A stretch of 45,267 nucleotides of DNA, from positions 1 through 45,267 of the IMG/VR virus record IMGVR_UViG_3300020154_000007; one strand, written 5' to 3'. This stretch comes from a virus. The notes under the pieces were generated by a model. That model made no database searches, was not told the origin of the DNA, and was given only the letters and a program-made list of their open reading frames with translations. Below, one piece after another: positions 30,111 to 38,850 of this stretch. The number at the start of each line of letters is the position of its first letter. The first letter of the stretch is position 1. The position numbers and the translations under genes were made by a program.

Positions 30111-31319
30111 CTATCCTCGTCGCCGGTCCATGTCGGACCAGCGCATGCGTTGCGGCGCGGCGAGGTTGCCGCGCTGACCTTGTCCTGGTGCCGGACCTGT
30201 GCCGGTGAGCGTCGGCGGCGCGGTGCGCTTCGGCGGCTGCAGTCTCTTCACCGAGGGGTTCGCGAAGAGCTTGTCCACGCGCTGCTTCGCGTGCTGCACG
30301 AGCTGTGTGATCAGCTGCTTGCTGGGAACGCGCCCCAGTTGGATCGTCGGAGCTGTCCTCCAGGTGCCGTCCGGATTGCGTTCGCCCGCTGTCGCTTCCT
30401 CGAACACCTGGTCAAGCTCGCGAATGAACGCGGGGCTGCTGGACTCAGCATCGCTGATGCCGAGTGACTTGTACGTCTCGGGCAGCGCCTGAGTGATCGC
30501 GTCTTGAATGAACTTGACGGCAGGGGCCGCGGTGCCCTGCTCTTGCAGCTGCTGGCGTTGGAGCTCTTGCTGCTGCTGCTCCATGCGCTCGGCGCGGCGC
30601 TTCAGATAGAAGTTCTCGTCCTCGACCTGCTGCTGCGCGAGGAACTTCTGCTGTAGTGGCGGCGGCAGCTTCTCCAACGTCGCCATCTCGTTGATGTACG
30701 AGATGACCATCGACTTGAACGACTTCGACGCGCCCATCGCTCGCAGCGCGCGCAGTCCGACTTGCGGATCCTCGCTCTGCAGATCGATCGCGAGCTGCTT
30801 CATGCCGTTCTCTTTGCGATCCAGCGCGCGGTTACGCTCGGCTACCTCGGTCGTCTTCCGCTGGTAGTCGTTGTACATCAGGATGTTCTGCGGAACGTCC
30901 TTCAGGCGGATGGGGATCATCTCGCCCTTGCCGTTGCTGTCGTACCAGATGACCTTGTCGCCCATGAGGTCCATGGGCAGCTCGGGGCTGTCGAGCAGCT
31001 CCTGGTACTTCGCGGCGAGCTCAGCCTCGGGCGTCGCCTGCGGCGGCTCCTCGACCTGCGGCTCGGCAGGCTGCGCCTCCTGCGCCTCGACCTGCTCAAG
31101 GTCGATCATCTCCCCGGGCTCAGCTTGCGGCGCAGCGAACGGCTGCACGTCGCCGTCAGCGCGCGGAGGTGTCCACCCGTCGAGCGGCTGCAGCTTGCCG
31201 GGGACCTGTGCGTTGGTGCCGAGCTCGCTGATGCGGCGCGCTGTGCCGGGGTCGATCGCGCCGCCCATCGGCGAGCCGACGTCACTGCTGTTACCTGGTG
31301 CGTTGATCGCTTCGCTCAT
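30111..31319 (-). CDS. Scaffolding protein
   Basis: 402 residues between portal and coat, with typical scaffold composition. It has a Pro/Glu/Ala-rich disordered N-terminus (about 30-100), a long Gln/Glu-rich helical centre (RRAERMEQQQQELQRQQLQEQ, about 240-260) and a basic C-terminus (TGTGPAPGQGQRG, WSDMDRRRG). Scaffolds guide coat assembly, and their basic C-termini often bind coat. The ATG overlaps the portal stop by 4 bases. Confidence 0.75.
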   Translation of the reverse strand: MSEAINAPGNSSDVGSPMGGAIDPGTARRISELGTNAQVPGKLQPLDGWTPPRADGDVQPFAAPQAEPGEMIDLEQVEAQEAQPAEPQVEEPPQATPEAELAAKYQELLDSPELPMDLMGDKVIWYDSNGKGEMIPIRLKDVPQNILMYNDYQRKTTEVAERNRALDRKENGMKQLAIDLQSEDPQVGLRALRAMGASKSFKSMVISYINEMATLEKLPPPLQQKFLAQQQVEDENFYLKRRAERMEQQQQELQRQQLQEQGTAAPAVKFIQDAITQALPETYKSLGISDAESSSPAFIRELDQVFEEATAGERNPDGTWRTAPTIQLGRVPSKQLITQLVQHAKQRVDKLFANPSVKRLQPPKRTAPPTLTGTGPAPGQGQRGNLAAPQRMRWSDMDRRRG

Positions 31320-33499
31320 GCTGACTTCGCCTCCGCAGCTGGCGGCTGCTTCTTATCTTTGGGTTTGCCGTTGGGCGGCTTGCCTTCGGGCGCTGGCGGC
31401 TGCATCGCTGGATCGGCCGTGCCACCGGCTGACATGCCGAGCCGCGATTGCGCCTCCTGCAAGCGCATCTGGAACGTCTCCGCTGGATTGCCTGGGAGCA
31501 CAGGGGGCTCCGGATATCCGAGCACACGCGCGGCCACAGGCTCCTGCACCTGCAGCTGCTCGGTGTGTTGCTGGATGTGCAGCTGAAACCGCATGAGCAC
31601 CTGCGGGTCTGCACCGGGCTGCGCGCGGTACTCGTCGAACGCCGCGCAGTGGTCGACCGCGTGCGCATAGTGGTCGTCGAGCATGCTGGCCGTCACAGGC
31701 TCGTCGCCCGAGAGCAGCCACTCGTTCTCGATGCTGATCAGATTCTGCCGGCGTGAGTCGTTCTTCCCGTACTCGTCGTCGCCGCGCAGGATGAACTGGT
31801 GAGCCTTCGCCTTCTCGCGCGGATCCTCGATGTCCTTGGTGAGCTCGACGAGGCGGATACGGGCGAGCGCGCCGCGCATGGCGTCGGGGACAGCTTTGAC
31901 TACCAAGCGGCGGATCGTGCTCAAGTCCTCGGGCGAGAACGCGCGCGCGAGTGGTGCGCCACCCTTGCCAGCGATCTCGACGATGAACTCGACATTGCCG
32001 AAGTTCTGCATCAGGACGAGCGTGTCGTTCGCAATCTCCTGCTCGTGCTTGATGAGCTGCTGCATGGGCAGCGACAGGTTGCGAGCTGTGATCGCCTCGA
32101 ACACAGCCGCGTGCGCGCCGCTCGAAGTGTCCTCGATCTTGCCGCGCGACACGTCGCTCATGCCGCCGATGCGGGGTAGCGCTCCGAGCAGCTCCTCTTT
32201 GGTCGTCGCCGACCCTGCGGGCATCGCGTTGATCGGCAGCATCATGGGCGGCTGCGTGCCGCGTGGCCCTTCGAGCACGCGCTGACCGCCGCTCTGACCT
32301 TCGCCTGCAACCATCTTGGAGCCCGACTCTTGCCAGCGTACTTGCTTGCCGTAGTAGGCAATGTTCGCGAGCTCTGCGCTGCGTATCTGGTTCAGCGCTT
32401 CCTCGATCGGCGCAACGCCCGAACTGTCCGCGAACGACAGATAGCAGTCGGTGTACTTGTCGTTCAGGATGAGCCGCACAGGCAGCCGGCCAGCGGGTAG
32501 CGGGCATGCGCCCAGGTCGAGCGAGAGATCGCCCACGATGATCACGTGCCGGCCCTGCGGAATCTCGACCGAGTCGGCGTAGTAGAAGTGCATGATCACG
32601 CAGTCGCCTTCGTCGGCGCCGTACATGTCCTGCCAGAGGTTCAGCCGGTAGGGTTCGTACTCGTCGCGCGGGCTCTGCTTGAGGATCTCCTCGGCCATCT
32701 CCGGGAAGCGCGCTGCGAGCACGTAGAGATTCGTGCGCTCGAACGCGACCGCCCAGTTAGCCTTCGGTCCGATCAGCGGGTCGTACGCGAACATCGTCGG
32801 ATCGAGCGCGTCGCGGTACGGCGCGCCTGACTTGCCCGGGCGCTTCTGCTGGATCGTCTCGGGCACGACTTGGCCCTGATCGTCAGTGAGCGGGATAGGC
32901 TGCCCGTCAGGACCTAAGCGATCCTCGCCGTTGTCGTCCTTCGACGTCTTCGGCACGACCTGCCCGGCCTGCGGGTGGCCCTCGGGATAGGTCAGCTCGG
33001 TCTCGTACGTCTCGATCACCGTGTCGCCCTGCTTGGCATCCCAGCGCAGGTGACTCGCGCCTGCGCCGTACACGAACGTGATGCCAGCGAGCTCGACGAG
33101 CGTGGGATCGATGCGCTCGGCGTAGACGTAGTTGACCGCCTTCTCGCCGACTTCGCTGCCCATGACCGAGCGCGTCTGCCCGGTGCTTGTGATCACCTGG
33201 AAGCTGATCGGCTCGCTGAGCACGAACGCCATCTGCTGGCGGATGAGCGCGCGCATCTCCGGGACGTGGATCTTTACGTCCGGGTTCTTGCGCGTGCCCA
33301 GGTCGAGCATCGTGCTGTCAGCGCGCCCGAGGCCCTTGCGCCCCTTCTGCATGAAGTAGGTGTTGTACTGCTCGCGCCAGCGCGTCACGAGCCCTTGCTG
33401 CTCGCACGCCTCGAAGTAGCGCCGGACCTTCTTACGCACCTCAGCGGCGAGGTCGGGCCCCTGCTTCGTCGCCCAGTACTCAGATGCGATTAGCGTCAT
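31316..33499 (-). CDS. Portal protein
   Basis: 727 residues, podovirus portal size. It lies between the terminase cluster and the scaffold. The N-terminus has an amphipathic helical region (VRKKVRRYFEACEQQ) followed by a conserved-looking EMRALIRQQMAFVLSEPI. Later segments include PYRDALDPTMFAYDPLIG and a long helix (SLPMQQLIKHEQEIAND) of the channel type. A Gln-rich C-terminal helix and a Lys/Pro/Ala-rich tail end the protein. It forms the dodecameric DNA entry ring at one capsid vertex. Confidence 0.85.
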   Translation of the reverse strand: MTLIASEYWATKQGPDLAAEVRKKVRRYFEACEQQGLVTRWREQYNTYFMQKGRKGLGRADSTMLDLGTRKNPDVKIHVPEMRALIRQQMAFVLSEPISFQVITSTGQTRSVMGSEVGEKAVNYVYAERIDPTLVELAGITFVYGAGASHLRWDAKQGDTVIETYETELTYPEGHPQAGQVVPKTSKDDNGEDRLGPDGQPIPLTDDQGQVVPETIQQKRPGKSGAPYRDALDPTMFAYDPLIGPKANWAVAFERTNLYVLAARFPEMAEEILKQSPRDEYEPYRLNLWQDMYGADEGDCVIMHFYYADSVEIPQGRHVIIVGDLSLDLGACPLPAGRLPVRLILNDKYTDCYLSFADSSGVAPIEEALNQIRSAELANIAYYGKQVRWQESGSKMVAGEGQSGGQRVLEGPRGTQPPMMLPINAMPAGSATTKEELLGALPRIGGMSDVSRGKIEDTSSGAHAAVFEAITARNLSLPMQQLIKHEQEIANDTLVLMQNFGNVEFIVEIAGKGGAPLARAFSPEDLSTIRRLVVKAVPDAMRGALARIRLVELTKDIEDPREKAKAHQFILRGDDEYGKNDSRRQNLISIENEWLLSGDEPVTASMLDDHYAHAVDHCAAFDEYRAQPGADPQVLMRFQLHIQQHTEQLQVQEPVAARVLGYPEPPVLPGNPAETFQMRLQEAQSRLGMSAGGTADPAMQPPAPEGKPPNGKPKDKKQPPAAEAKSA

Positions 33500-33963
33500 G
33501 TCCAGCTCAGTTTCATCACTTGAGGCTTGGCCTCGCCCTTATCGATGTAGTCCAAGCGCATCGGCGTGAGCTGCTGGCCCATCGCCGCAAGGAAGCCCGC
33601 CACGTCGAGCAACAGCGGCTTCATCGGCCCTTCGCGCGTGTACTTCGGCTCCACCGGCGCGGTGACGATCATCTCGTCCATGAGCTCGTTGATCGGCCGC
33701 ATCTCGCTCTCGCGCACGCCGTCTTCGCGGCGGAAGTAGCGCACGGATGGCGTCTTGTTCGAGCGGTAGACCGCGCACACCTTGATCGCGCCTTGCAGCG
33801 AGAGCAGGTGAAGATTGTCGAACACGCGATCTTCGCTGATCGTCTTCGGCGCGTTCGCTTCGAGGAACTGCCGTGCGATCTGCGCCTCGACGCCATCGGC
33901 AGGGATGATCACCACGGTCGCCTTGTCGTTCAGCGCCGCGAGTTGCTTGTCAGTCAGTGCCAT
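33496..33963 (-). CDS. Hypothetical protein between terminase cluster and portal, 155 residues
   Basis: Mixed alpha/beta protein (ATVVIIPADGVEAQIARQFLEA; IKVCAVYRSNKTPSVRYFRRE). Overlaps its neighbours by 1 and 4 bases. No family recognised. The location suggests a packaging or head-assembly role without direct evidence. Confidence 0.55.
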   Translation of the reverse strand: MALTDKQLAALNDKATVVIIPADGVEAQIARQFLEANAPKTISEDRVFDNLHLLSLQGAIKVCAVYRSNKTPSVRYFRREDGVRESEMRPINELMDEMIVTAPVEPKYTREGPMKPLLLDVAGFLAAMGQQLTPMRLDYIDKGEAKPQVMKLSWT

Positions 33964-34205
33964 CAGAACTCCCTCTCTGCGAGCTTGTTGATCGTCGTCT
34001 GCTGCTGCTGGACGAGCGCTTCGAGCCCCGCGATCTGGTCGTTGTGCAGTTCGATCGTCTGCTCGTGGTTGGTCAGCACTTGCTCGTGCTGCTTGTTCAT
34101 CTCCTGCAAGCGGGCCGCTCGCAGCTGCACGAGCAGGCTCACGACGAACGCCGCGCTCGGCGGCACGGTCAGAGCCAGGATGCTGAGCACCCAGGTCCAG
34201 CTCAT
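33963..34205 (-). CDS. Membrane-anchored coiled-coil protein, 80 residues
   Basis: Start at the ATG at 34205, overlapping the previous stop. One N-terminal hydrophobic segment (VLSILALTVPPSAAFVVSLLV, about 5-25) is followed by a Gln/Glu-rich coiled coil (QEMNKQHEQVLTNHEQTIE). The same layout occurs in the gene at 12791-13075, so it may be another spanin-like or holin-associated protein, oddly placed inside the packaging cluster. Confidence 0.6.
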   Translation of the reverse strand: MSWTWVLSILALTVPPSAAFVVSLLVQLRAARLQEMNKQHEQVLTNHEQTIELHNDQIAGLEALVQQQQTTINKLAEREF

Positions 34206-34549
34206 TGCTGGCTCCGCAGCCACTGTTCGAACTTCTCCGCCATCTCGGGCGTCATCGTGCGCGTGACTTCGCCGTGCTGCTGGGTGTGCTCCTCCGGCAC
34301 CTCGATCGGTCGGCCGCTCGCCTCAGCAACGGCCGCGACGAAGCTGTCCGGCGCGTCTGCGTCCTCGACCAGCGTCACGATCTTGCCGTTCACCTGAACG
34401 TTCATGCGCTGTTGCGAGAACAGGATGAGCGCGCGCATGCGGCGAGGGCTGATGCGCACTTCCTTCTCGATGTGGAGTGCGGTGTTGGCCGCGTTGAGCG
34501 TGGACATCGTTTCGTCCACGAGCTGCTGTGTCAGTTGGTCTAGTGCCAT
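34202..34549 (-). CDS. Hypothetical protein after TerL, 115 residues
   Basis: The ATG at 34549 shares a base with the TerL TGA. Charged helical protein (VRISPRRMRALILFSQQRM; EEHTQQHGEVTRTMTPEMAEKF). No motif recognised. Tight coupling to TerL suggests a packaging-related role. Confidence 0.55.
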   Translation of the reverse strand: MALDQLTQQLVDETMSTLNAANTALHIEKEVRISPRRMRALILFSQQRMNVQVNGKIVTLVEDADAPDSFVAAVAEASGRPIEVPEEHTQQHGEVTRTMTPEMAEKFEQWLRSQQ

Positions 34550-36195
34550 CAGAAGAAGTCTCCTAACTCTGCGTGTGATTCGTCGTTCTCGTACACAACG
34601 TCGCCGACCCACGAGTCGCCGCTCTTGCCCAAGTGCTCGGGCGGATCGGGCAACACGTTCCAGTACGCGGGCCAGTTCCGCAGCGCGTACACACCGCACG
34701 CTGCAAGGTCGACGTGGCCGTAGAGATTGTGCTCAGCGAACTTCGTGTGTTGGTTGTTCCACTGCGCCGCGTTCATGTGCTTGTAGGTCTGCTCGGCGAG
34801 CGGGCCGAATGCGACGCGACCCTGCACCATGCGCGCGCGCGCGTTCTTGACCATTGAATCAACGAGGTCGTCCTTGGTCGTCGGCGAGACCGTGAGCCCG
34901 TAGATCGTGCTCAGGTCGTTGATGACCTGCAGCTGCGTGTCGCTGAAGCGGACGACCGGGTTGCTCTCCCACTGGTTCGTCTCGCTGTTCCAGTACTGCC
35001 AGGTGCTTAGCTCTTCACCCGATAGCCGCTGCGAGAGACTATGCAGACGCTCGGCCAGAGCCTCACATCGATCTCCCGCGAGTAGTGATCGCCATCCGCG
35101 CGCCCGTAGTTCGCCGCGAGAATCGTGCTCGTCTTCGAGGGGGATGCGAGCAAGTCGCGGATTCGGCGGTGTCCCGAACAGGTCATATTCACGTGCCGCA
35201 ACCACGGCAGCCACGCGCTCGGTATTGGGGTTGCTCTCTGCCCAGTCATCGACAAACACCACCTGTCCGCGCGTCACGTCGTAGACGCTGAAGCTCACCG
35301 CGAACAGGTGAATCTGTCCGGGGTCGAGCGTTGTCATTGCGAGCCCGTACTTCGGCAGCTCGTAGCTGCTGAGCCGCATGTGCTCGCCCACCTCGGGGAA
35401 CACCGTCTTGACGCGGTTGCGGACGCGCTTGCCGTAGTACTCGCGCTCGGTGTCCTCGGCATCGATCTCGCGCGCAGCGCTCAGGATCGCGTCCTTCTTG
35501 CGTTGGCTCAGCGCTGTGTTGTCGTCGATCGTCATGAACACGTACGCGCGACGCCGCTCGCACGAAGGCTTGAACACCACATCGAAGTCGTGGTCTGCGT
35601 CCTCGGGCGCTGAGCTCTCAAGGATGAGCGTCGGGTCGCGACCGCGCTGGAACTGCGGCTGAATCACACCGACGATGGTCTTGGCCAGCTTCTTCGGAAA
35701 GCCTGCTTCGTGGATAGACGCACCGTCGCAGCGTGGGCCGCGCAAGCCCTTCGGGTTCTTGTCGATGCCCACGAGCTTCAACACCGAGCCGTTGGGGAAC
35801 CAATAGGCCGCCTTCATGCCGCGGTGATGTTTGATGAACGTCGGTCGGATGTCGGCCGGCAGGTACTCGATGATCGTGTCGATGTTCGGGATGATGAACT
35901 CCGACAGGCTGACCTCTTCCGCGCACGCCATCAGGTACCTCGACCCTGGCCAGCGGACGCAGTCCTCAACGCGAATGAGCGAGGTCGAGAACGTCTTGCC
36001 GACCTGGCGCCCAGCGTCGAGCATCCAGCAGTTATAGAAGCCGTCGCCCTCGTACTCGTGCATGCGCGACTCGAAGTCGCGGTAGTGCTGATAGATGCGA
36101 GTCTCTTGGTGCTCGTCGAGCAACCACGAGAGATCGCCCAAGCGCGCGAGCTCGGCGGCATCTCGTCGGGACTGTTCGTCGAGCAGCTCAAGCAT
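34549..36195 (-). CDS. terL: Terminase large subunit
   Basis: 548 residues. Walker A is AGRQVGKT (61-68), the classic TerL variant, followed by an ATPase core with SRYLMACAEEVSLSEFI and LILESSAPEDADHD. The C-terminal nuclease domain has LDPGQIHLFAVSF and VVFVDDWAESNP, then SDTQLQVINDLSTIYGLTV, TKDDLVDSMVKNARARM and HVDLAACGVYAL. This protein drives DNA packaging and makes the headful or cos cut. It is preceded by a candidate small subunit and followed by connector genes. Confidence 0.9.
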   Translation of the reverse strand: MLELLDEQSRRDAAELARLGDLSWLLDEHQETRIYQHYRDFESRMHEYEGDGFYNCWMLDAGRQVGKTFSTSLIRVEDCVRWPGSRYLMACAEEVSLSEFIIPNIDTIIEYLPADIRPTFIKHHRGMKAAYWFPNGSVLKLVGIDKNPKGLRGPRCDGASIHEAGFPKKLAKTIVGVIQPQFQRGRDPTLILESSAPEDADHDFDVVFKPSCERRRAYVFMTIDDNTALSQRKKDAILSAAREIDAEDTEREYYGKRVRNRVKTVFPEVGEHMRLSSYELPKYGLAMTTLDPGQIHLFAVSFSVYDVTRGQVVFVDDWAESNPNTERVAAVVAAREYDLFGTPPNPRLARIPLEDEHDSRGELRARGWRSLLAGDRCEALAERLHSLSQRLSGEELSTWQYWNSETNQWESNPVVRFSDTQLQVINDLSTIYGLTVSPTTKDDLVDSMVKNARARMVQGRVAFGPLAEQTYKHMNAAQWNNQHTKFAEHNLYGHVDLAACGVYALRNWPAYWNVLPDPPEHLGKSGDSWVGDVVYENDESHAELGDFF

Positions 36196-36201
36196 TACTC
36201 G

Positions 36202-36486
36202 CTACTGTTTGTCGGCTCGCTTGGCGCGCAGTGCTTGCTGCAGCGCGTGGCGGCGGGCCGCTAGGTCATCAGCTGGCGTCACGCCCTCTGCGTTGGGGCC
36301 GCTTGACTCGGCTTCGGGTGCGCGCTCGAGCAGCGCGTCGATCACGCGCCACGCATCGGCAGAGCGCGTCTGCTGACCGCGTGCGACGACCTTGGAGCGG
36401 ATGGAGTCCGCGACCACGTTGCAAGCCTCCTCGGCCATCTCGCGCAGGCGCCGCTCGATCAGCTGCTTCGGCGTCTCGTCGCTCAC
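36202..36486 (-). CDS. Candidate terminase small subunit, 94 residues
   Basis: GTG start overlapping the previous TGA. Helical, charged protein (IERRLREMAEEACNVVADSI; AARRHALQQALRAKRADK). It lies directly upstream of TerL, with a 6-base gap. TerS subunits are small, helical and usually found here, but I see no clear DNA-binding HTH. It may simply be a hypothetical protein. Confidence 0.45.
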   Translation of the reverse strand: MSDETPKQLIERRLREMAEEACNVVADSIRSKVVARGQQTRSADAWRVIDALLERAPEAESSGPNAEGVTPADDLAARRHALQQALRAKRADKQ

Positions 36487-36788
36487 TCGCCGCGCTCCAG
36501 CCGCGCACGGATGCGCTTGGGGTCAGTGTCGTAGCCGCCAGCAGCCTCGGCCGCTTCGAGCGTGTCGTGGTAGCCGACGTACTCCGACTTGATGTGAGCG
36601 CAGATGCTGCAGAGGTGGAACTCGCTCTCGACTTCGACCGCCGCGTGCAGGTCGTTCACGAGGTTGGAGCTGCAGCGGTTCTCTGCGAAGTGGAACTCGG
36701 GGCACGGGTAGTCCGCCTCGATCTCATGGATGACCGTGAACGTGTGCTTCACGATGTGGAAGCGCTTGGGCTTTTGCTCGTCGCTCAA
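36483..36788 (-). CDS. Small Cys-containing protein, 101 residues (TTG start)
   Basis: TTG at 36788 overlaps the previous TGA, the same coupling as elsewhere, and no better start exists downstream of the preceding gene. The centre has CPEFHFAENRC and FHLCSICAH, a probable zinc site. Belongs to the block of small proteins preceding TerL. Function unknown. Confidence 0.55.
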   Translation of the reverse strand: MSDEQKPKRFHIVKHTFTVIHEIEADYPCPEFHFAENRCSSNLVNDLHAAVEVESEFHLCSICAHIKSEYVGYHDTLEAAEAAGGYDTDPKRIRARLERGE

Positions 36789-37150
36789 AGCGTCTTCTCC
36801 AGCTCGCCGAGCCAGAACACTCCGCGGCGCTCGTACTCCACACGCATGAAGGCGAGCACCTTCTCGGCGTCGAGCCTGTGCGCCCATGGGAACGTCGGCG
36901 TGTTGCGGCACGTCTCGCAGCGCTTGATGTAGCCCGGTGCGTGCGGAATCTCCTCGAAGCCGCGCTCCTTCAGATACTCAGCGGTTGCCTTCGCGAGCAA
37001 CTCCTGCAGCCCGTCCATCGGGTCTGCTTTGCCGCTGTCCAAGCGAAACAGGCAGTCGTATGAGATGCGCGTGCAGTCGTCGCAGTCCACGCGGCTTGCC
37101 TTCGTGCGCTCGATCACTTCCTTCGCGTCGTCGAGAGTGAGCTCCTTCAC
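36785..37150 (-). CDS. Small Cys-pair protein, 121 residues
   Basis: GTG start at 37150 overlapping the previous TGA. It contains VDCDDCTRISYDC near residue 20 and KRCETCRNTP near residue 80, likely two zinc-binding halves. The C-terminus is helical (AEKVLAFMRVEYERRG). No family named. Confidence 0.6.
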   Translation of the reverse strand: MKELTLDDAKEVIERTKASRVDCDDCTRISYDCLFRLDSGKADPMDGLQELLAKATAEYLKERGFEEIPHAPGYIKRCETCRNTPTFPWAHRLDAEKVLAFMRVEYERRGVFWLGELEKTL

Positions 37151-37527
37151 GCTACCTCCGGGTCCGGGTCGAAGTCGTAGGGGACTGCGTCCTCTGCCCC
37201 TGCGAGCTGTGCGCGTATGCTGTCCATCCTCGCCATGCGTTCGTTGTAGGTCAGCGAGGTCGGCTGTATGTACGGGAACGGCGGCAACGGCGGCTTCGAA
37301 TGACCCTGCTCGCGAATCGTCCGCGCCATGTCGCCGCATGCAGCCTGAGCGCGGAGCGAGACCTTGTGCCCATGCAGCGCGCGCCAGAACGTTGCGCCTG
37401 ACACTGGTGGGCTGAGCCGCTTGCGCAGCCGGTCAGCGTTCATGTGGGGCTTGGCGATCTCTTCCTTGAGCGTCGCGATCACGTCCGCGTCGAGCGGTGC
37501 CGAGCCTTGCGAGAGTGGGGGGCTCAT
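37147..37527 (-). CDS. Hypothetical protein, 126 residues, possible DNA-binding
   Basis: ATG at 37527 shares a base with the upstream TGA. The N-terminal half (IATLKEEIAKPHMNADRLRKRL, GATFWRALHGHKVSLRAQAA) has the rhythm of a helix-turn-helix; the C-terminus is Pro-rich. It could be a small terminase or regulator. The evidence is weak. Confidence 0.5.
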   Translation of the reverse strand: MSPPLSQGSAPLDADVIATLKEEIAKPHMNADRLRKRLSPPVSGATFWRALHGHKVSLRAQAACGDMARTIREQGHSKPPLPPFPYIQPTSLTYNERMARMDSIRAQLAGAEDAVPYDFDPDPEVA

Positions 37528-37685
37528 CAGCGACCCCCGTCCTGCTTGGCGCACTTGCGACACAGAAACCTGTCGCCGTGCTCGCGAACCTGTGCCGCTG
37601 GGTTCTGCACCTTGCAGACGTCGCAGGGAATCCACGCGGCGTAGAGCGCTCGCCTCAGGTCAAGACTGGTCTTGGCGTAGCTCAC
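37527..37685 (-). CDS. Zinc-ribbon miniprotein, 52 residues
   Basis: GTG start at 37685 overlapping the upstream TGA. A clear Cys4 arrangement, CDVC and CRKC about 20 residues apart, makes up most of the protein and fits a small zinc ribbon. Function unknown; one of about ten such miniproteins here. Confidence 0.6.
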   Translation of the reverse strand: MSYAKTSLDLRRALYAAWIPCDVCKVQNPAAQVREHGDRFLCRKCAKQDGGR

Positions 37686-37870
37686 GGCTCGCCCCCATCG
37701 CTGTCGAGCTCGCGCACGTTCACGCTCACGCCACCGCCCGGATGTGCGCGACCGCATGGCAGCGGCTCCTCGTAGACGTGGCAGCCCCCGAGCAGCACCA
37801 TGGCCACGCAGACGGCGCACCATACGAGCGCCATCGCGATGACCAGAACGTCGGCGGCTCGGCGGTTCAT
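37682..37870 (-). CDS. Small lipoprotein, 62 residues, possible outer-membrane spanin
   Basis: ATG at 37870 overlaps the upstream stop. Signal-like hydrophobic stretch (VLVIAMALVWCAVCVAMVLLGGC) ending in LLGGC, a good lipobox, at about residues 25-29. The mature part is about 33 residues and Pro/Gly-rich, the size and composition of small o-spanins. It lies near another lipoprotein gene (38058-38360). Spanin role is inference. Confidence 0.55.
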   Translation of the reverse strand: MNRRAADVLVIAMALVWCAVCVAMVLLGGCHVYEEPLPCGRAHPGGGVSVNVRELDSDGGEP

Positions 37871-38061
37871 GCACTCACCGCGACCGGCACTTCGGGCGGG
37901 AGGTACTTCGCCGCGTCGACCGTGTGCTCCAGCGCTTGCTCGAGCAGTCGGATACGACTGAGGCCGCTTGCGGTGCGCGAGCGTTCCCATGCGCTCTTGG
38001 CTTCAGCCTGATGCGCGGCCAAAAGCTCGGCGCGCAGTTCCTTTTCAGTCGGCAACTTCAC
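37867..38061 (-). CDS. Hypothetical helical protein, 64 residues
   Basis: GTG start at 38061 overlapping the lipoprotein stop upstream. Charged helical sequence (KELRAELLAAHQAEAKSAWER). No family recognised. It separates the two small lipoprotein genes. Confidence 0.55.
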   Translation of the reverse strand: MKLPTEKELRAELLAAHQAEAKSAWERSRTASGLSRIRLLEQALEHTVDAAKYLPPEVPVAVSA

Positions 38062-38360
38062 TCCTTCGTGCCCCCGTCGCGGATGACAGCGTCGATCTGC
38101 TCGGCGGTGGTCTTGGGCTCCGCGGCCTCCTCACGCAGGCGCTCGGCTTCGAGCTCTGCGGCGATCTCAGCCTCACGGTGCATGCGCTGGCGCTCGCGAT
38201 CCTCCTCGGCGAGCACGCCCTGCACGCACGCGGCGATCTTGAAGCCGGTCACTGTGTGCTGGGTTGCTGCTGCTTGATGCGCTGGCGTGCAGCCGCTGAA
38301 CAACAGGCCGAGCAGGGCACCACAGATGGCACTTCCGAATACGAGCACGGCGAACCTCAT
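38058..38360 (-). CDS. Lipoprotein with coiled-coil region, 100 residues
   Basis: ATG at 38360, overlapping the upstream stop. The N-terminal signal (FAVLVFGSAICGALLGLLFSGC) ends in LFSGC, a typical lipobox. A long charged helix follows (EEDRERQRMHREAEIAAELEAER). It would be anchored in a membrane with a periplasmic coiled coil. It could be part of a spanin pair or a virion-associated lipoprotein. Confidence 0.6.
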   Translation of the reverse strand: MRFAVLVFGSAICGALLGLLFSGCTPAHQAAATQHTVTGFKIAACVQGVLAEEDRERQRMHREAEIAAELEAERLREEAAEPKTTAEQIDAVIRDGGTKE

Positions 38361-38518
38361 GAGTCGAACTCCCACGCGAGCGAGTTAGCTCGGCGCATCC
38401 AGTACCGACGCTTAGCGGGCGTCTCCGCATTGGTGCCGCGACGCATGAACTCCTCGCGCTTGGCCTCGCGTTCGCGGTTGGTCTGCCGATTGAACTCGGC
38501 GAACCTCGGCTTGTTCAT
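38357..38518 (-). CDS. Hypothetical Arg-rich protein, 53 residues
   Basis: The ATG at 38518 is preferred over an upstream GTG at 38593 because it overlaps the previous stop (ATGA). The peptide is highly basic (NRQTNREREAKREEFMRRG) and might bind nucleic acid. No family recognised. Confidence 0.5.
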   Translation of the reverse strand: MNKPRFAEFNRQTNREREAKREEFMRRGTNAETPAKRRYWMRRANSLAWEFDS

Positions 38519-38850
38519 GAGTCGCTCCGCTTGGTCTCGGCAGCCTTCGATGTCGGGTAGTAGCCCTCGACGAAAGCCTTCGTCGGCGACCACGACTGAT
38601 AGCCGTCCTCGTAGACGACGAAGTACCCAGTGTCGTCGCCTGGCTTGATGCGCGCGGCGTAGTCCATGCCCAAGTGTCTCCGCGAGAACCGCGTGTCTTC
38701 GAACACGAGTTCAACGGCCAGCTGCTTGGGCTCGCCCTCGTCGGGGTCGCTCATGACCGGGACGATCTCGGCGATCTTCAGCGCGCGTACGCGCTTGTGA
38801 CTGACGTACTCGGGCATCGGCGTTGCGGCCGCGGCTTGCTCTGCACTCAT
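38515..38850 (-). CDS. Hypothetical protein, 111 residues
   Basis: ATG at 38850 overlaps the upstream stop. Contains a beta-rich centre (LAVELVFEDTRFSRRHLGMDYAARI, DDTGYFVVYEDGYQSWSP) reminiscent of small conserved phage proteins of unknown function. The final segment is charged. Confidence 0.6.
   Translation of the reverse strand: MSAEQAAAATPMPEYVSHKRVRALKIAEIVPVMSDPDEGEPKQLAVELVFEDTRFSRRHLGMDYAARIKPGDDTGYFVVYEDGYQSWSPTKAFVEGYYPTSKAAETKRSDS

Noticed and set aside
35007-35255. Alternative minus-strand frame inside TerL suggesting a frameshift or intron
   Set aside because: The TerL frame is continuous with nuclease-domain motifs on both sides of this stretch; no frameshift is needed.
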